Part shown: positions 44,227 through 52,688 of the stretch, one piece after another
Layout of the letters: every line of letters starts with the position of its first letter
Numbering within the stretch: position 1 is the first letter of the stretch
Assembly (NCBI RefSeq): GCF_002795245.1
Contig: NZ_PGVG01000001.1
Span: 310,001 to 374,000, forward strand
Length of the DNA stretch: 64,000 nucleotides
Reading direction: 5' to 3'
Source: Bradyrhizobium forestalis
GTDB lineage: Bacteria > Pseudomonadota > Alphaproteobacteria > Rhizobiales > Xanthobacteraceae
Made by a program: the position numbers and the translations under genes
The notes under the pieces: generated by a model
What the model was told of the DNA's origin: nothing
Database searches by the model: none
What the model saw: the letters and a program-made list of their open reading frames with translations, nothing else

Positions 44227-45591
44227 ATGAGCAAGAAGACGATAGCCATCATCGGAGCGGGGCCGGTCGGTCTCGCGGCCGCCGCGCACGTGCTCGAACG
44301 CGGCATGTCCCCCGTCGTGATCGAGGCCGGGCCCGAAGCCGGGCACGCGGTGCGGCAATGGCAACACGTCCAGCTCTTCTCGCCGTGGGAATACAATGTC
44401 GACAAGGCCGCGGCGCGCCTGCTCGCCCCGACCGGATGGAATTCGCCGGACCCTCAGTCCTATCCGACCGGCGGCGAACTGATCGAGCGCTACCTCGCGC
44501 CGCTCGCAACGCGAACGCCGCTGCGCGAGACGATCCGGACGTCGAGCCGCGTCACGGCCATCAGCCGCGTCGGCTTCGACAAAGCGAAGACCAGGGGCCG
44601 TGAGCAGGCGCCTTTCGAAATCCGCTATCAGAACGGCAAGGGTCCCGAGCTGCTGCGCGCCGATGCCGTGATCGACGTATCCGGCACGTGGTTCTCGCCC
44701 AATCCCGCCGGCAGCAATGGCCTGCCTGCGATCGGCGAACGCGAGCGCGCCGACCGCATCGCCTACGGCATGCCGGATGTGCGGGGCTCAGGTCGCGCCC
44801 GATATGCCGGCAAGACCGTGGCCGTGCTCGGTGCCGGCCATTCCGCGGTGGGCACGCTGATCGATCTCGCGCAGCTCGCCGAGGAGGAGCCCGGCACCAA
44901 GCCTGTTTGGCTGTTGCGCGGCGGCGATCCTGCAAAGGCCTTCGGCGGCGGCAGCAACGACAAGCTTGCCGCGCGCGGCGAACTGGGCTCCACCTTCGCC
45001 GCGCTCGTGACTGCCGGAAAGATTGCGGTCGAGACTGGCTTCGGTGTCACCCATATTTCGGAGTTCGAAGGCCGCCTCAGGATTTCGGCGGGCGCCGGCT
45101 GCGGTGCGCGGAGTGTGGTTGCGGATGAGCTGGTGGTGTCGACCGGCTTCCGTCCCGATCTCTCGTTCCTGTCCGAGCTGCGGCTGCGGCTCGATCCGGC
45201 GATCGAGGCGCCCCTCGCGCTCGCGCCGCTCATCGACCCCAACGAGCATAGCTGCGGAACGGTGCGGCCTCACGGCGCGCGCGAGCTGGCGCATGACGAG
45301 CCAGGCTTCTATCTCGCCGGCATGAAATCCTACGGCCGGGCGCCGACCTTCCTGGTGATGACCGGATACGAGCAGGTCCGCTCGATCGTCGCCGACATCG
45401 CCGGCGACAAGGAGGCCGCGGCACGCGTCGAGCTCGTGCTGCCGGAGACCGGCGTCTGCACACGTGCTGGTGTGGAGTCCGCCGGCGCAGCGGGATGTTG
45501 CGGCGGTCCAGCCCAGGACGAACCTTCGGCCTGCTGTGCAGCCGATGAATCGGCCAGGACGGCAGGTGGTGCGGGATGCGGTTGCTCATAA
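44227..45591 (+). CDS. FAD-dependent monooxygenase-like protein of the ars cluster, Cys-rich tail
   Basis: A 454-residue flavoprotein with a dinucleotide fold at each of two sites: the FAD loop IIGAGPVGLAAAAHVLE at residues 8-24 and the NAD(P) loop VLGAGHSAVGTL near residues 200-211. The general layout (WQHVQLFSPWEYN, ADAVIDVSGTWFSPNP, STGFRPDLSFL) matches the ArsO-type flavin monooxygenase family found in arsenic operons. The last ~45 residues hold seven cysteines in CC and CGC groups (GCCGGP, SACCAAD, AGCGCS), which could bind As(III) or copper. It follows arsR 2 by 49 bases. Confidence 0.85.
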   Translation: MSKKTIAIIGAGPVGLAAAAHVLERGMSPVVIEAGPEAGHAVRQWQHVQLFSPWEYNVDKAAARLLAPTGWNSPDPQSYPTGGELIERYLAPLATRTPLRETIRTSSRVTAISRVGFDKAKTRGREQAPFEIRYQNGKGPELLRADAVIDVSGTWFSPNPAGSNGLPAIGERERADRIAYGMPDVRGSGRARYAGKTVAVLGAGHSAVGTLIDLAQLAEEEPGTKPVWLLRGGDPAKAFGGGSNDKLAARGELGSTFAALVTAGKIAVETGFGVTHISEFEGRLRISAGAGCGARSVVADELVVSTGFRPDLSFLSELRLRLDPAIEAPLALAPLIDPNEHSCGTVRPHGARELAHDEPGFYLAGMKSYGRAPTFLVMTGYEQVRSIVADIAGDKEAAARVELVLPETGVCTRAGVESAGAAGCCGGPAQDEPSACCAADESARTAGGAGCGCS

Positions 45592-45627
45592 TGGCGATCG
45601 ACGCGATGGGAGGAGAGCATTCGTAGC

Positions 45628-46842
45628 TTGCACGGCTGGCCGCTGATTGCGGTGATGTGTATCGGCCAGCTCGGCAATCTGCTGCCGCACGTGGCGTTGT
45701 CCGCGAATCTGGCGCAGCATCTGATGCCGGCGTGGGGATTGTCCGCCGCCGAGGGCGGCTTGATGGCGAGTGGATATGCGTTCGGCTATATGCTCGCAGT
45801 GCCCGTGCTGACGACGTTGACCGATCGTATCGACGCGCGGCTCGTGCTCCTGGGCGGCTCTGTCGTCAGCGGACTCGCGACGGTGGCGTTTGGCATCTTC
45901 GCGCAAGGGTTCTGGTCGGGGACCATCATCTGGTCGCTGGCAGGATTGGGTTTTGCCGGTGCCTACATGCCGGGGCTCAAGGCGTTGACGGATCGCTTGC
46001 CTGCCGGCGATACCTCACGGGCGGTCACGCTCTACACGTCGAGCTTCTCGGTGGGCGTCGGCCTGTCGTTCCTGATCGCGCAAGTCCTCGCCGATGGCTG
46101 GGGGTGGCGGACCGCGTTCTACGTGACCGGCATCGGCCCCATCGCGATGGTGGTCGCGTGTCTTTTGATCGAGAGGCGCAGTCCCGCTCCGAGAGTGGGA
46201 CGTCTATTGAACTTTGCACCCGTTTTCGCCAACCGCGAGGCCCTCGGTTACATCTTCGGTTACGGTGCGCACTGCTTCGAGCTCTACGGCATTCGCACCT
46301 GGCTGGTCGGATTCTGGACCTACGTCGTCGCGCATCAGGGCGCGCCCTCATGGCTGAGCCCGGTCCTGATGAGCTTCTGCTTCGCAGTGATCTCGATGCC
46401 GGCCAGCATCCTCGGCAACGAGGCCGCACTGAAGTTCGGGCGACATCGGGCGATCACGGTGGTGATGATCGCTTCGGCCTGCGTTGCGCTCGTCATCGGC
46501 CTTAATGCGACGGCTCCGGCATGGGTGCTGGCGTTGCTGCTGATGATTTATGGCCTGACGGTGCCGGCGGATTCTGGTGCGTTGACGGCCGGCATGTCGG
46601 CTGCAGCTGTCTCGGAGCATCGCGGGGCGACCCTGGCTCTGCACTCAACCGTCGGGTTCGGCCTGTCGGCGATCGGAGCGTGGGGGACCGGAGTTGCGCT
46701 CGATGCTGCTGGCGGTCCGCAGAGTGCCAGGGGCTGGTCGCTCGTTTTCATCGTGCTCGCGGCCGGTATCGCATTGGGCCCGCTCGCGCTGCTATGGGCG
46801 CGGATTTCTGGGCCCGGGAAGCATGTCTCGACGCCAAGGTAA
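45628..46842 (+). CDS. MFS transporter of the ars cluster
   Basis: A 404-residue major facilitator protein with 12 predicted helices. The motif between helices 2 and 3 is TTLTDRIDARLVLLGGSVVSG and another is GLGFAGAYMPGLKALTDRL. The start is TTG at 45628, chosen because GGGAGGAGAG stands 10 bases ahead of it. It follows the flavoprotein gene by 36 bases. It may export the flavoprotein's product or arsenite, which would make up for the missing ArsB/ACR3; the substrate is an inference from location only. Confidence 0.85.
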   Translation: MHGWPLIAVMCIGQLGNLLPHVALSANLAQHLMPAWGLSAAEGGLMASGYAFGYMLAVPVLTTLTDRIDARLVLLGGSVVSGLATVAFGIFAQGFWSGTIIWSLAGLGFAGAYMPGLKALTDRLPAGDTSRAVTLYTSSFSVGVGLSFLIAQVLADGWGWRTAFYVTGIGPIAMVVACLLIERRSPAPRVGRLLNFAPVFANREALGYIFGYGAHCFELYGIRTWLVGFWTYVVAHQGAPSWLSPVLMSFCFAVISMPASILGNEAALKFGRHRAITVVMIASACVALVIGLNATAPAWVLALLLMIYGLTVPADSGALTAGMSAAAVSEHRGATLALHSTVGFGLSAIGAWGTGVALDAAGGPQSARGWSLVFIVLAAGIALGPLALLWARISGPGKHVSTPR

Positions 46843-46913
46843 ACAATCCAAGAGAGCTGAGCCGAGGGGCGGTTGATCGTCGCGACATGCATCGGAGCCT
46901 CGGTCACGAATGC

Positions 46914-46927
46914 TTGACCCGGATCAA
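46914..46927. promoter_or_regulatory. FNR/FixK-type box before the copper-type operon
   Basis: TTGACCCGGATCAA, a perfect TTGA-N6-TCAA box, centred 87 bases ahead of the next start codon. Class II spacing predicts a transcription start near 46961, and GAATAT at 46946-46951 fits the -10. Confidence 0.7.
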
Positions 46928-47007
46928 AGAATGCTTTCGGCAGCTGAATATGTTAGTAACGTCGCGCTGCGGCTCGAAAAGGTATCCAAAAGGTAAAAGC
47001 ACATTTG

Positions 47008-47370
47008 ATGCGGATCGTTCGTACCATCCTGGCACTCGCCATCGCCATTTCCTTGGCGATGTTGCCGGCTGGCGCGTCCGCTTCCAGCCTCGCCATGTCG
47101 CCAGATGACATGCAGGCGGCCATGCAGATGGGCGGCGTCGGCGATATGTCGATGGACGATTGTTGTCCCGACATGAAGGGAACGGGGTCCGACACAGGTT
47201 ACAAGTGCGGGATGGGCTTCTGCTGTGTCAGCGGCACCGTTGCGCTTGCGGACGTTCGGCCCCTGGCTTTCGAATTCCTTGCCGCAGCGGCAGGGAAGAC
47301 CGCTATCCCCGCCGATCAGGTCGTCGCCTTCCGCGGCGGCAGTCCGCCTTTCCGGCCTCCTCGAATCTGA
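47008..47370 (+). CDS. Secreted Cys/Met-rich protein (putative metal binding)
   Basis: A 120-residue exported protein I cannot assign to a family. After the signal peptide (ILALAIAISLAMLPAGASA) comes a Met-rich helix (MSPDDMQAAMQMGGVGDMSM) and five cysteines in two clusters: CC at 52-53 and C-x4-CC at 67, 72-73 (DDCCPDM, KCGMGFCC). This suits a periplasmic copper or silver binder. It is first in the operon with FixH-like, CusB and CusA and has a FNR/FixK box upstream. The ATG at 47008 is used; a TTG lies just before it. Confidence 0.72.
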   Translation: MRIVRTILALAIAISLAMLPAGASASSLAMSPDDMQAAMQMGGVGDMSMDDCCPDMKGTGSDTGYKCGMGFCCVSGTVALADVRPLAFEFLAAAAGKTAIPADQVVAFRGGSPPFRPPRI

Positions 47371-47473
47371 TCTCGCCAAGCCAAAGACGCGCGCGGGCAC
47401 GCCTGTGCGCGACGATGACTGACGTGCGCGCTTCCTGCGTCACGGCGGAAGATCAATTCATGAGGACAGGACA

Positions 47474-47866
47474 ATGCTTCCCAAATTCAGCGCCGCGGCT
47501 GTTGCCGCCACCCTTTCGCTCGCCGCAACGGCCGCGATGGCGGGTGCCGGCGATTACGCTTTCGAGCCGGTCAATCCCGAGATGAAGAAGGGCGACGACG
47601 TCACGCTCGCCGTTCGCTTGACCAACAAGCAGACCGGCAAGCCGGTGTCGGACGCGGTCATCTTCAAGACCCGTGTCGATATGGCCCCGGACGGCATGGC
47701 CGAGATGGAATCGGCCGTCGCACCGCTGCCGTCCAAGGAGCCGGGCGTCTACGCCTTCAAGACGGACCTGCCGATGGCCGGCCGCTACCAGGTCACGCTC
47801 TCGGCGAAGGTGCAGGGCGAGCCTGACACGGTCACCGGCAAGGTCATCGTCAAGGCGACGAAGTGA
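47474..47866 (+). CDS. FixH-like (YtkA-type) periplasmic protein
   Basis: A 130-residue exported protein with a signal peptide (AAAVAATLSLAATAAMAG) and one FixH/YtkA-like beta domain: YAFEPVNPEMKKGDDVTLAVRLTNKQTGKPVSDAVIF (for example GDDVTLAVRLTNKQTGKPV), then MAPDGMAEMESAV and PMAGRYQVTLSAKV. FixH proteins help assemble the copper site of cbb3 oxidases; YtkA-like domains occur in other copper-handling proteins. Met residues around MDMAPDGMAEM may bind copper. It lies between the Cys/Met-rich protein and CusB. Confidence 0.83.
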   Translation: MLPKFSAAAVAATLSLAATAAMAGAGDYAFEPVNPEMKKGDDVTLAVRLTNKQTGKPVSDAVIFKTRVDMAPDGMAEMESAVAPLPSKEPGVYAFKTDLPMAGRYQVTLSAKVQGEPDTVTGKVIVKATK

Positions 47867-47948
47867 GCCTTCGGGCGCCGCCTGATGGCGCCCGAACTTC
47901 CCTTTCCCATTCACATGGACGCGCGCCCAAGGCGCGCAATATCTGGCG

Positions 47949-49370
47949 ATGAACACGCTCCGTCTTCTCACCGCACTCGCGCTCACCGGCAGCCTGGTCC
48001 TGGGCGCCACCTGGTCCATGAACGATGGACGCTGGTCCGTTCATGCCGAGGTCGCCTCGGCCACGGCAGCGGCGGATCGAGCTCCGCTCTATTACCGCGA
48101 TCCGAGCGGTGCGCCGCTTTGGTCGGCCGTTCCAAAGAAGGATGACCGCGGGCGGGACTATCTGCCGGTCTACGATGACGATCAGACGCGTGCGGCGGCA
48201 ACGAAGCCACCGCAGGCGGCTTCATCGCGAAAAATCCTCTACTACCGCAATCCCATGGGGTTGCCTGACACCTCGCCCGTGCCGAAGAAGGATCCGATGG
48301 GGATGAGCTACGTCCCCGTTTACGAAGGCGACGATGTCGACGATGGGACGGTGAAGCTGTCGCCCGGCAAGATCCAGCGCAGCGGCGTGAGGTCCGAGCC
48401 GGTCGCGCGACGATCGATCCGCGTCCCGGTGAAGGCACCCGGCACGATCCAGCTGGACGAGCGCCGCGTCTCGGTGATCGCGATGCGCGCCGAAAGCTTC
48501 GTGCAGAAGATCGCGGACGTCACCACCGGCACCCGCGTGAAGGCGGGCCAGCCGCTGATGGAGATCTACAGCTCGGCGGTCGCATCCGCGGCGGCCGAAT
48601 ATCTCGCGACGATCACCTCCAAGACGGTCGGCGGTGTCGAGGTCTACGGTCGCGGCTCGCGGCAGCGGCTGGTCAATCTCGACGTCCCCGAGCGGGTCAT
48701 CGCCGAGATGGAGAGAACACACGTCGCGCCCGTCACCATCCATTGGTCGGCGCCGCGCGACGGGATCGTGCTCGAGCGCAATGCGATCGAAGGCATGCGC
48801 GCCAATCCCGGCGACGTGCTGTTCCGCATTGCCGACATTTCGCTTGTCTGGGCGTTGGTCGACGTCGCCGAGCGCGACCTCGGCAACATCGCGGTGGGGC
48901 AGTCCGTTGCGGTACGCGCGCGCAGCTTTCCCGGCCGCACCTTCACCGGCAAGATCGCCGTGATCTATCCGCAGGTGAATCGCGATACAAGGACGGTTCG
49001 CGTCCGCATCGAGCTCGCCAATCCCGACGCGGTGCTGCTGCCGGACATGTATGTCGATGCCGATGTCGACACGGCTGATGGCGCGCCCGTCCTCGCGATC
49101 CAGGACAGCGCTGTGCTCGACACCGGCACGCGGCAGGCCGTCCTCGTCGACAAGGGCGACGGGCGTTTCGAGCCGCGTGAGGTGAAGCTCGGCCGGCGCG
49201 GCGGCGGTTACATCGAAGTACGGGACGGACTTGCCGACGGCGAGGCCGTGGTCACATCCGCGAACTTCCTGATCGATGCGGAAAGCAATCTGAAGGCCGC
49301 GCTCAAAGGCTTCGCCGATGCTGCTCCTCAGGCTTCCGAACCGGGCCATGCGATGGGAGAGCACAAATGA
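47949..49370 (+). CDS. cusB: CusB-like RND efflux adaptor with two heavy-metal-binding modules
   Basis: A 473-residue membrane-fusion protein of a heavy-metal RND pump. After an N-terminal helix come two copies of the short heavy-metal-binding module: the first at residues 48-76 (YYRDPSGAPLWSAVPKKDDRG) and the second at 98-126 (YYRNPMGLPDTSPVPKKD). Only the second keeps the methionines (NPMG, DPMGM). The hairpin and beta-barrel domains follow (VKAPGTIQLDERRVSVI, DGIVLERNAIEGMRANPGDVLF, DADVDTADGAPVLAIQDSAV), as expected for CusB/CzcB. Its stop overlaps the pump gene (ATGA). Confidence 0.93.
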   Translation: MNTLRLLTALALTGSLVLGATWSMNDGRWSVHAEVASATAAADRAPLYYRDPSGAPLWSAVPKKDDRGRDYLPVYDDDQTRAAATKPPQAASSRKILYYRNPMGLPDTSPVPKKDPMGMSYVPVYEGDDVDDGTVKLSPGKIQRSGVRSEPVARRSIRVPVKAPGTIQLDERRVSVIAMRAESFVQKIADVTTGTRVKAGQPLMEIYSSAVASAAAEYLATITSKTVGGVEVYGRGSRQRLVNLDVPERVIAEMERTHVAPVTIHWSAPRDGIVLERNAIEGMRANPGDVLFRIADISLVWALVDVAERDLGNIAVGQSVAVRARSFPGRTFTGKIAVIYPQVNRDTRTVRVRIELANPDAVLLPDMYVDADVDTADGAPVLAIQDSAVLDTGTRQAVLVDKGDGRFEPREVKLGRRGGGYIEVRDGLADGEAVVTSANFLIDAESNLKAALKGFADAAPQASEPGHAMGEHK

Positions 49371-52300
49371 TCGCCCGCGTCATCGCCTGGTCGGCGCGCA
49401 ACCTGCTGCTGGTGCTGTTCGGCACCGGCTTTGCGGCCGCCGCCGGCCTCTACGCGCTGCTTCATTTGCCGCTGGACGCGATCCCGGACCTCTCGGACAC
49501 GCAGGTGATCGTCTACACCGAGTATCCCGGCCAGGCGCCGCAGGTGATCGAGGACCAGGTCACCTATCCCTTGACGACGGCGATGCTGACCGTGCCGAAA
49601 TCGAAGGTGGTGCGCGGCTTCTCCTTCTTCGGCGTGTCGTTCGTCTACGTGATCTTCGAGGACGGCACCGACATCTATTGGGCGCGCTCGCGCGTCATGG
49701 AATTCCTGAACAGCGCGACGTCGCGCCTTCCCGCCGGCGTCACCCCGACCATCGGGCCCGACGCGACCGGCGTCGGCTGGGTCTATCAGTATGCCGTGAT
49801 GTCGAGGGAGTTGAACCTCGCGGACACGCGCACGATCCAGGACTGGAATCTGAAATTCGCGTTGGCCAAGGCCGAAGGCGTCGCCGAGGTCGCCAGCATC
49901 GGCGGCTTCGTCAAGCAATACAACGTGGTGCTCGATCCGCAGCGGATGCGGGATCGCGGCATCAGCATGCAGAAGATCCGGGAGGCGATCCGCGCCAGCA
50001 ACGCCGACGTCGGCGGCCGCACGGTCGAGCTGTCGGAATTCGAATACGTCATTCGCGGCAAGGGCTACGTCAAGAGCATCAACGATCTCGGCAACATCGT
50101 GCTGAAGACGAGCAACGGCACGCCGGTGCTGCTCCGGGACGTCGCCAATGTCGAGCTCGGGCCCGACGAGCGGCGCGGCATCGCCGAGTTGAACGGCGAG
50201 GGCGAGGTCGCAAGCGGCATCGTGCTGCAGCGCTTCGGCGTCAACGCCCTCGACGTGATCGAGAGCGTCAAGAAGCGCTTCAAGCAGATCGCGAGCAGCC
50301 TGCCGAAGTCGGTCGAGATCGTCCCGGTCTACGATCGCTCGGGCCTGATCTACGCGGCCATCGACACGCTCAAGCACACGCTGTTCGAGGAGAGCGTCGT
50401 GGTCGCGCTGGTCTGCATGGTGTTCCTGCTCCATGTCCGCAGCGCGCTGGTCGCGATCCTGATGCTGCCGGTCGGCGTGCTGATGGCGTTCGGCGCCATG
50501 AAGCTGCTCGGCCTCGGATCGAACATCATGAGTCTCGGGGGCATCGCAATCGCGATCGGCGCCATGGTGGATGCCGCGATCGTCATGATCGAGAACGCCC
50601 ACAAGCACCTCGAGCGGGCCAGGCCCGATCAGTCGCGCGTCCAGATCCTGATCGACGCGGCATCCGAAGTCGGCCCGGCGCTGTTCTTCAGCCTGCTGAT
50701 CATCACCGTCTCGTTCATGCCGATCTTCACGCTGGAATCGCAGGAAGGGCGGCTGTTCAGCCCGCTGGCGTTCACGAAGACCTTCTCGATGGCTGCTGCG
50801 GCCCTGCTGTCCGTCACCCTGGTGCCGGCGCTGATGGTGATCTTCGTCCGCGGCAGGATCGTTCCCGAGGGCAAGAACGTCATCAACCGCTTCCTGATCT
50901 GGATCTACCGGCCGGTCATCAACGGCGTTCTGCGCGCCAAGACGCTGGTGATCCTGGCCTCGCTCGTCGTGCTCGCCGTCACGATCTGGCCGGCCCGACA
51001 ACTCGGCACCGAGTTCATGCCGACGCTGAACGAGGGCACGCTGCTCTACATGCCGACGACGCTGCCCGGCATCTCGGTCACCAAGGCGGCCGAGCTGATG
51101 CAGACGCAGGACCGCATCATCAAGTCGTTCCCGGAGGTCGCCTCGGTCTACGGCAAGGCGGGACGGGCGGCGACCGCGACCGATCCGGCGCCGACCGAGA
51201 TGTTCGAGACTGTGGTCAACCTGAAGCCGAAGGAGCAGTGGCGCCCCGGCGTCACCGTCGACAGCCTGATTGCGGAAATGGACAAGGCGCTGCAGTTCCC
51301 GGGCGTCTCGAACGCCTGGACCATGCCGATCAAGGCGCGCATCGACATGCTGTCCACCGGCATCCGCACGCCTGTCGGCGTCAAGGTGATGGGGAGTGAT
51401 CTCGTCGAGATCGACCGGCTGGCGCGGCAGGTCGAGCGCGTGATCAAGACCGTCCCGGGCACGTCTTCGGCCTACGCCGAGCGCGGCATCGGCGGCTACT
51501 ATCTCGAGATCGTCCCGGACCGCGAGGCGCTCGCCCGCTATGGCATCCTGATCCAGGACGTGCAGGACACCATCGCGGCCGCGCTCGGTGGTCAGGCGGT
51601 GACGACGACGGTGGAGGGACGGCAGCGGTTCACGGTGAACATGCGCTATCCGCGCGACCTGCGCGACAATCCCGAGGCGATCGCCAGCGATATCCTGGTG
51701 CCGATGCCCGCGGGCGGCGCGGTGCCGCTCGGCGAGATCGCGAAGGTCGAGCCGGCGCGGGGGCCGACGTCGATCCGGACGGAGAACGGGCAACTGGCGA
51801 CATACATCTACGTCGACATCCGCGATCGCGACATCGGCAGCTACGTCGCTGAGGCGCAACGCGCCGTGGCGGAGAGCATCCAGTTTCCCGCCGGCACCTA
51901 TGTGGTCTGGAGCGGCCAGTACGAATATCTCCAGCGCGCCGCAGCGCGCCTGAAGATCGTGGTCCCCCTGACGCTGACGATCATCTTCCTGCTGCTGTAC
52001 CTGAACTTCAGGGCCCTGACCGAGACCCTCATCGTCATGCTCTCGCTGCCGTTCGCGCTGGTCGGCGGCATCTGGATGATGTGGTGGCTCGGCTTCAACC
52101 TGTCGGTCGCGGTCGCCGTCGGCTTCATCGCGCTCGCCGGGGTCGCCGCCGAGACCGGCGTCGTGATGCTGATCTACCTCGAGCAAGCTCTCGCAGAGAT
52201 CAAGGCGAAGTGCAGCGCGGCCGGCCGCGTTCTCACGCGTCAGGATCTGCACGAGGCCATCATGGAAGGCGCCGTCGAGCGCGTCCGTCCCAAGATGATG

Positions 52301-52558
52301 ACGGTGGTCGCCATCATGGCGGGCCTGCTGCCGATCATGTGGAGCACCGGAACCGGGTCGGAGATCATGCAGCGCATCGCGGTGCCGATGATCGGCGGCA
52401 TGATCTCTTCGACGCTGCTGACGCTGATCGTGATCCCGGCGATCTTCGGGCTGGTGAAAGGGTTCCGCTTGCCTCCCAAGGACAAGGACAAAGGACAACC
52501 AACCGAAATGTCGCAGCCGATCAGTGTGAAATTGCGGGTGCTGGAGCCTGCCGAATGA
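49367..52558 (+). CDS. cusA: CusA/CzcA-type heavy-metal RND pump
   Basis: A 1063-residue RND transporter of the heavy-metal class. It has the 12-helix frame with two large periplasmic loops. The helix-4 motif GGIAIAIGAMVDAAIVMIEN holds Asp402, the proton-relay residue. The methionine triad that carries Cu(I)/Ag(I) in E. coli CusA (Met573, 623, 672) is present at Met562 (LLYMPTTLPG), Met612 (APTEMFET) and Met661 (RIDMLSTGI). This favours copper or silver over zinc and cobalt. The cytoplasmic end is long and polar. No outer membrane factor gene is adjacent. Confidence 0.95.
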   Translation: MIARVIAWSARNLLLVLFGTGFAAAAGLYALLHLPLDAIPDLSDTQVIVYTEYPGQAPQVIEDQVTYPLTTAMLTVPKSKVVRGFSFFGVSFVYVIFEDGTDIYWARSRVMEFLNSATSRLPAGVTPTIGPDATGVGWVYQYAVMSRELNLADTRTIQDWNLKFALAKAEGVAEVASIGGFVKQYNVVLDPQRMRDRGISMQKIREAIRASNADVGGRTVELSEFEYVIRGKGYVKSINDLGNIVLKTSNGTPVLLRDVANVELGPDERRGIAELNGEGEVASGIVLQRFGVNALDVIESVKKRFKQIASSLPKSVEIVPVYDRSGLIYAAIDTLKHTLFEESVVVALVCMVFLLHVRSALVAILMLPVGVLMAFGAMKLLGLGSNIMSLGGIAIAIGAMVDAAIVMIENAHKHLERARPDQSRVQILIDAASEVGPALFFSLLIITVSFMPIFTLESQEGRLFSPLAFTKTFSMAAAALLSVTLVPALMVIFVRGRIVPEGKNVINRFLIWIYRPVINGVLRAKTLVILASLVVLAVTIWPARQLGTEFMPTLNEGTLLYMPTTLPGISVTKAAELMQTQDRIIKSFPEVASVYGKAGRAATATDPAPTEMFETVVNLKPKEQWRPGVTVDSLIAEMDKALQFPGVSNAWTMPIKARIDMLSTGIRTPVGVKVMGSDLVEIDRLARQVERVIKTVPGTSSAYAERGIGGYYLEIVPDREALARYGILIQDVQDTIAAALGGQAVTTTVEGRQRFTVNMRYPRDLRDNPEAIASDILVPMPAGGAVPLGEIAKVEPARGPTSIRTENGQLATYIYVDIRDRDIGSYVAEAQRAVAESIQFPAGTYVVWSGQYEYLQRAAARLKIVVPLTLTIIFLLLYLNFRALTETLIVMLSLPFALVGGIWMMWWLGFNLSVAVAVGFIALAGVAAETGVVMLIYLEQALAEIKAKCSAAGRVLTRQDLHEAIMEGAVERVRPKMMTVVAIMAGLLPIMWSTGTGSEIMQRIAVPMIGGMISSTLLTLIVIPAIFGLVKGFRLPPKDKDKGQPTEMSQPISVKLRVLEPAE

Positions 52559-52566
52559 GGTGAGCC

Positions 52567-52686
52567 ATGATGCACGACATGATGCCGGAAATGTTCGGGA
52601 CGATGGGGTTGATCTCCGCACTGATCGTCATCGTTCTCGTATTGGGGGCGGCCGCGCTGATCAAATATCTCTTCAAGGGAGATTGA
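52567..52686 (+). CDS. 39-residue Met-rich membrane peptide
   Basis: A very small gene between cusA and the cytochrome gene: ATG at 52567, TGA at 52684-52686. The product has 39 residues, six methionines in the first 13 (MMHDMMPEMFGTM), one membrane helix (ISALIVIVLVLGAAALI) and a basic end KYLFKGD. It starts 8 bases after cusA, and its stop is 2 bases ahead of the cytochrome start, so translation is coupled. The Met/His N-terminus would face the periplasm and could bind Cu(I). I do not recognise a family; small peptides of this kind occur beside RND and copper-oxidase genes. Confidence 0.72.
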   Translation: MMHDMMPEMFGTMGLISALIVIVLVLGAAALIKYLFKGD

Positions 52687-52688
52687 AG

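Noticed and set aside
51040..51360. Apparent loss of the CusA methionine triad
   Set aside because: First alignment was out of register. With a constant offset of 11 residues all three methionines (562, 612, 661) match E. coli Met573, 623 and 672.
49328..52621. 1097-codon open frame on the minus strand across cusA
   Set aside because: It mirrors cusA codon by codon, is rich in His/Arg/Asp low-complexity sequence and has no family features; long antisense frames are usual in high-GC DNA.
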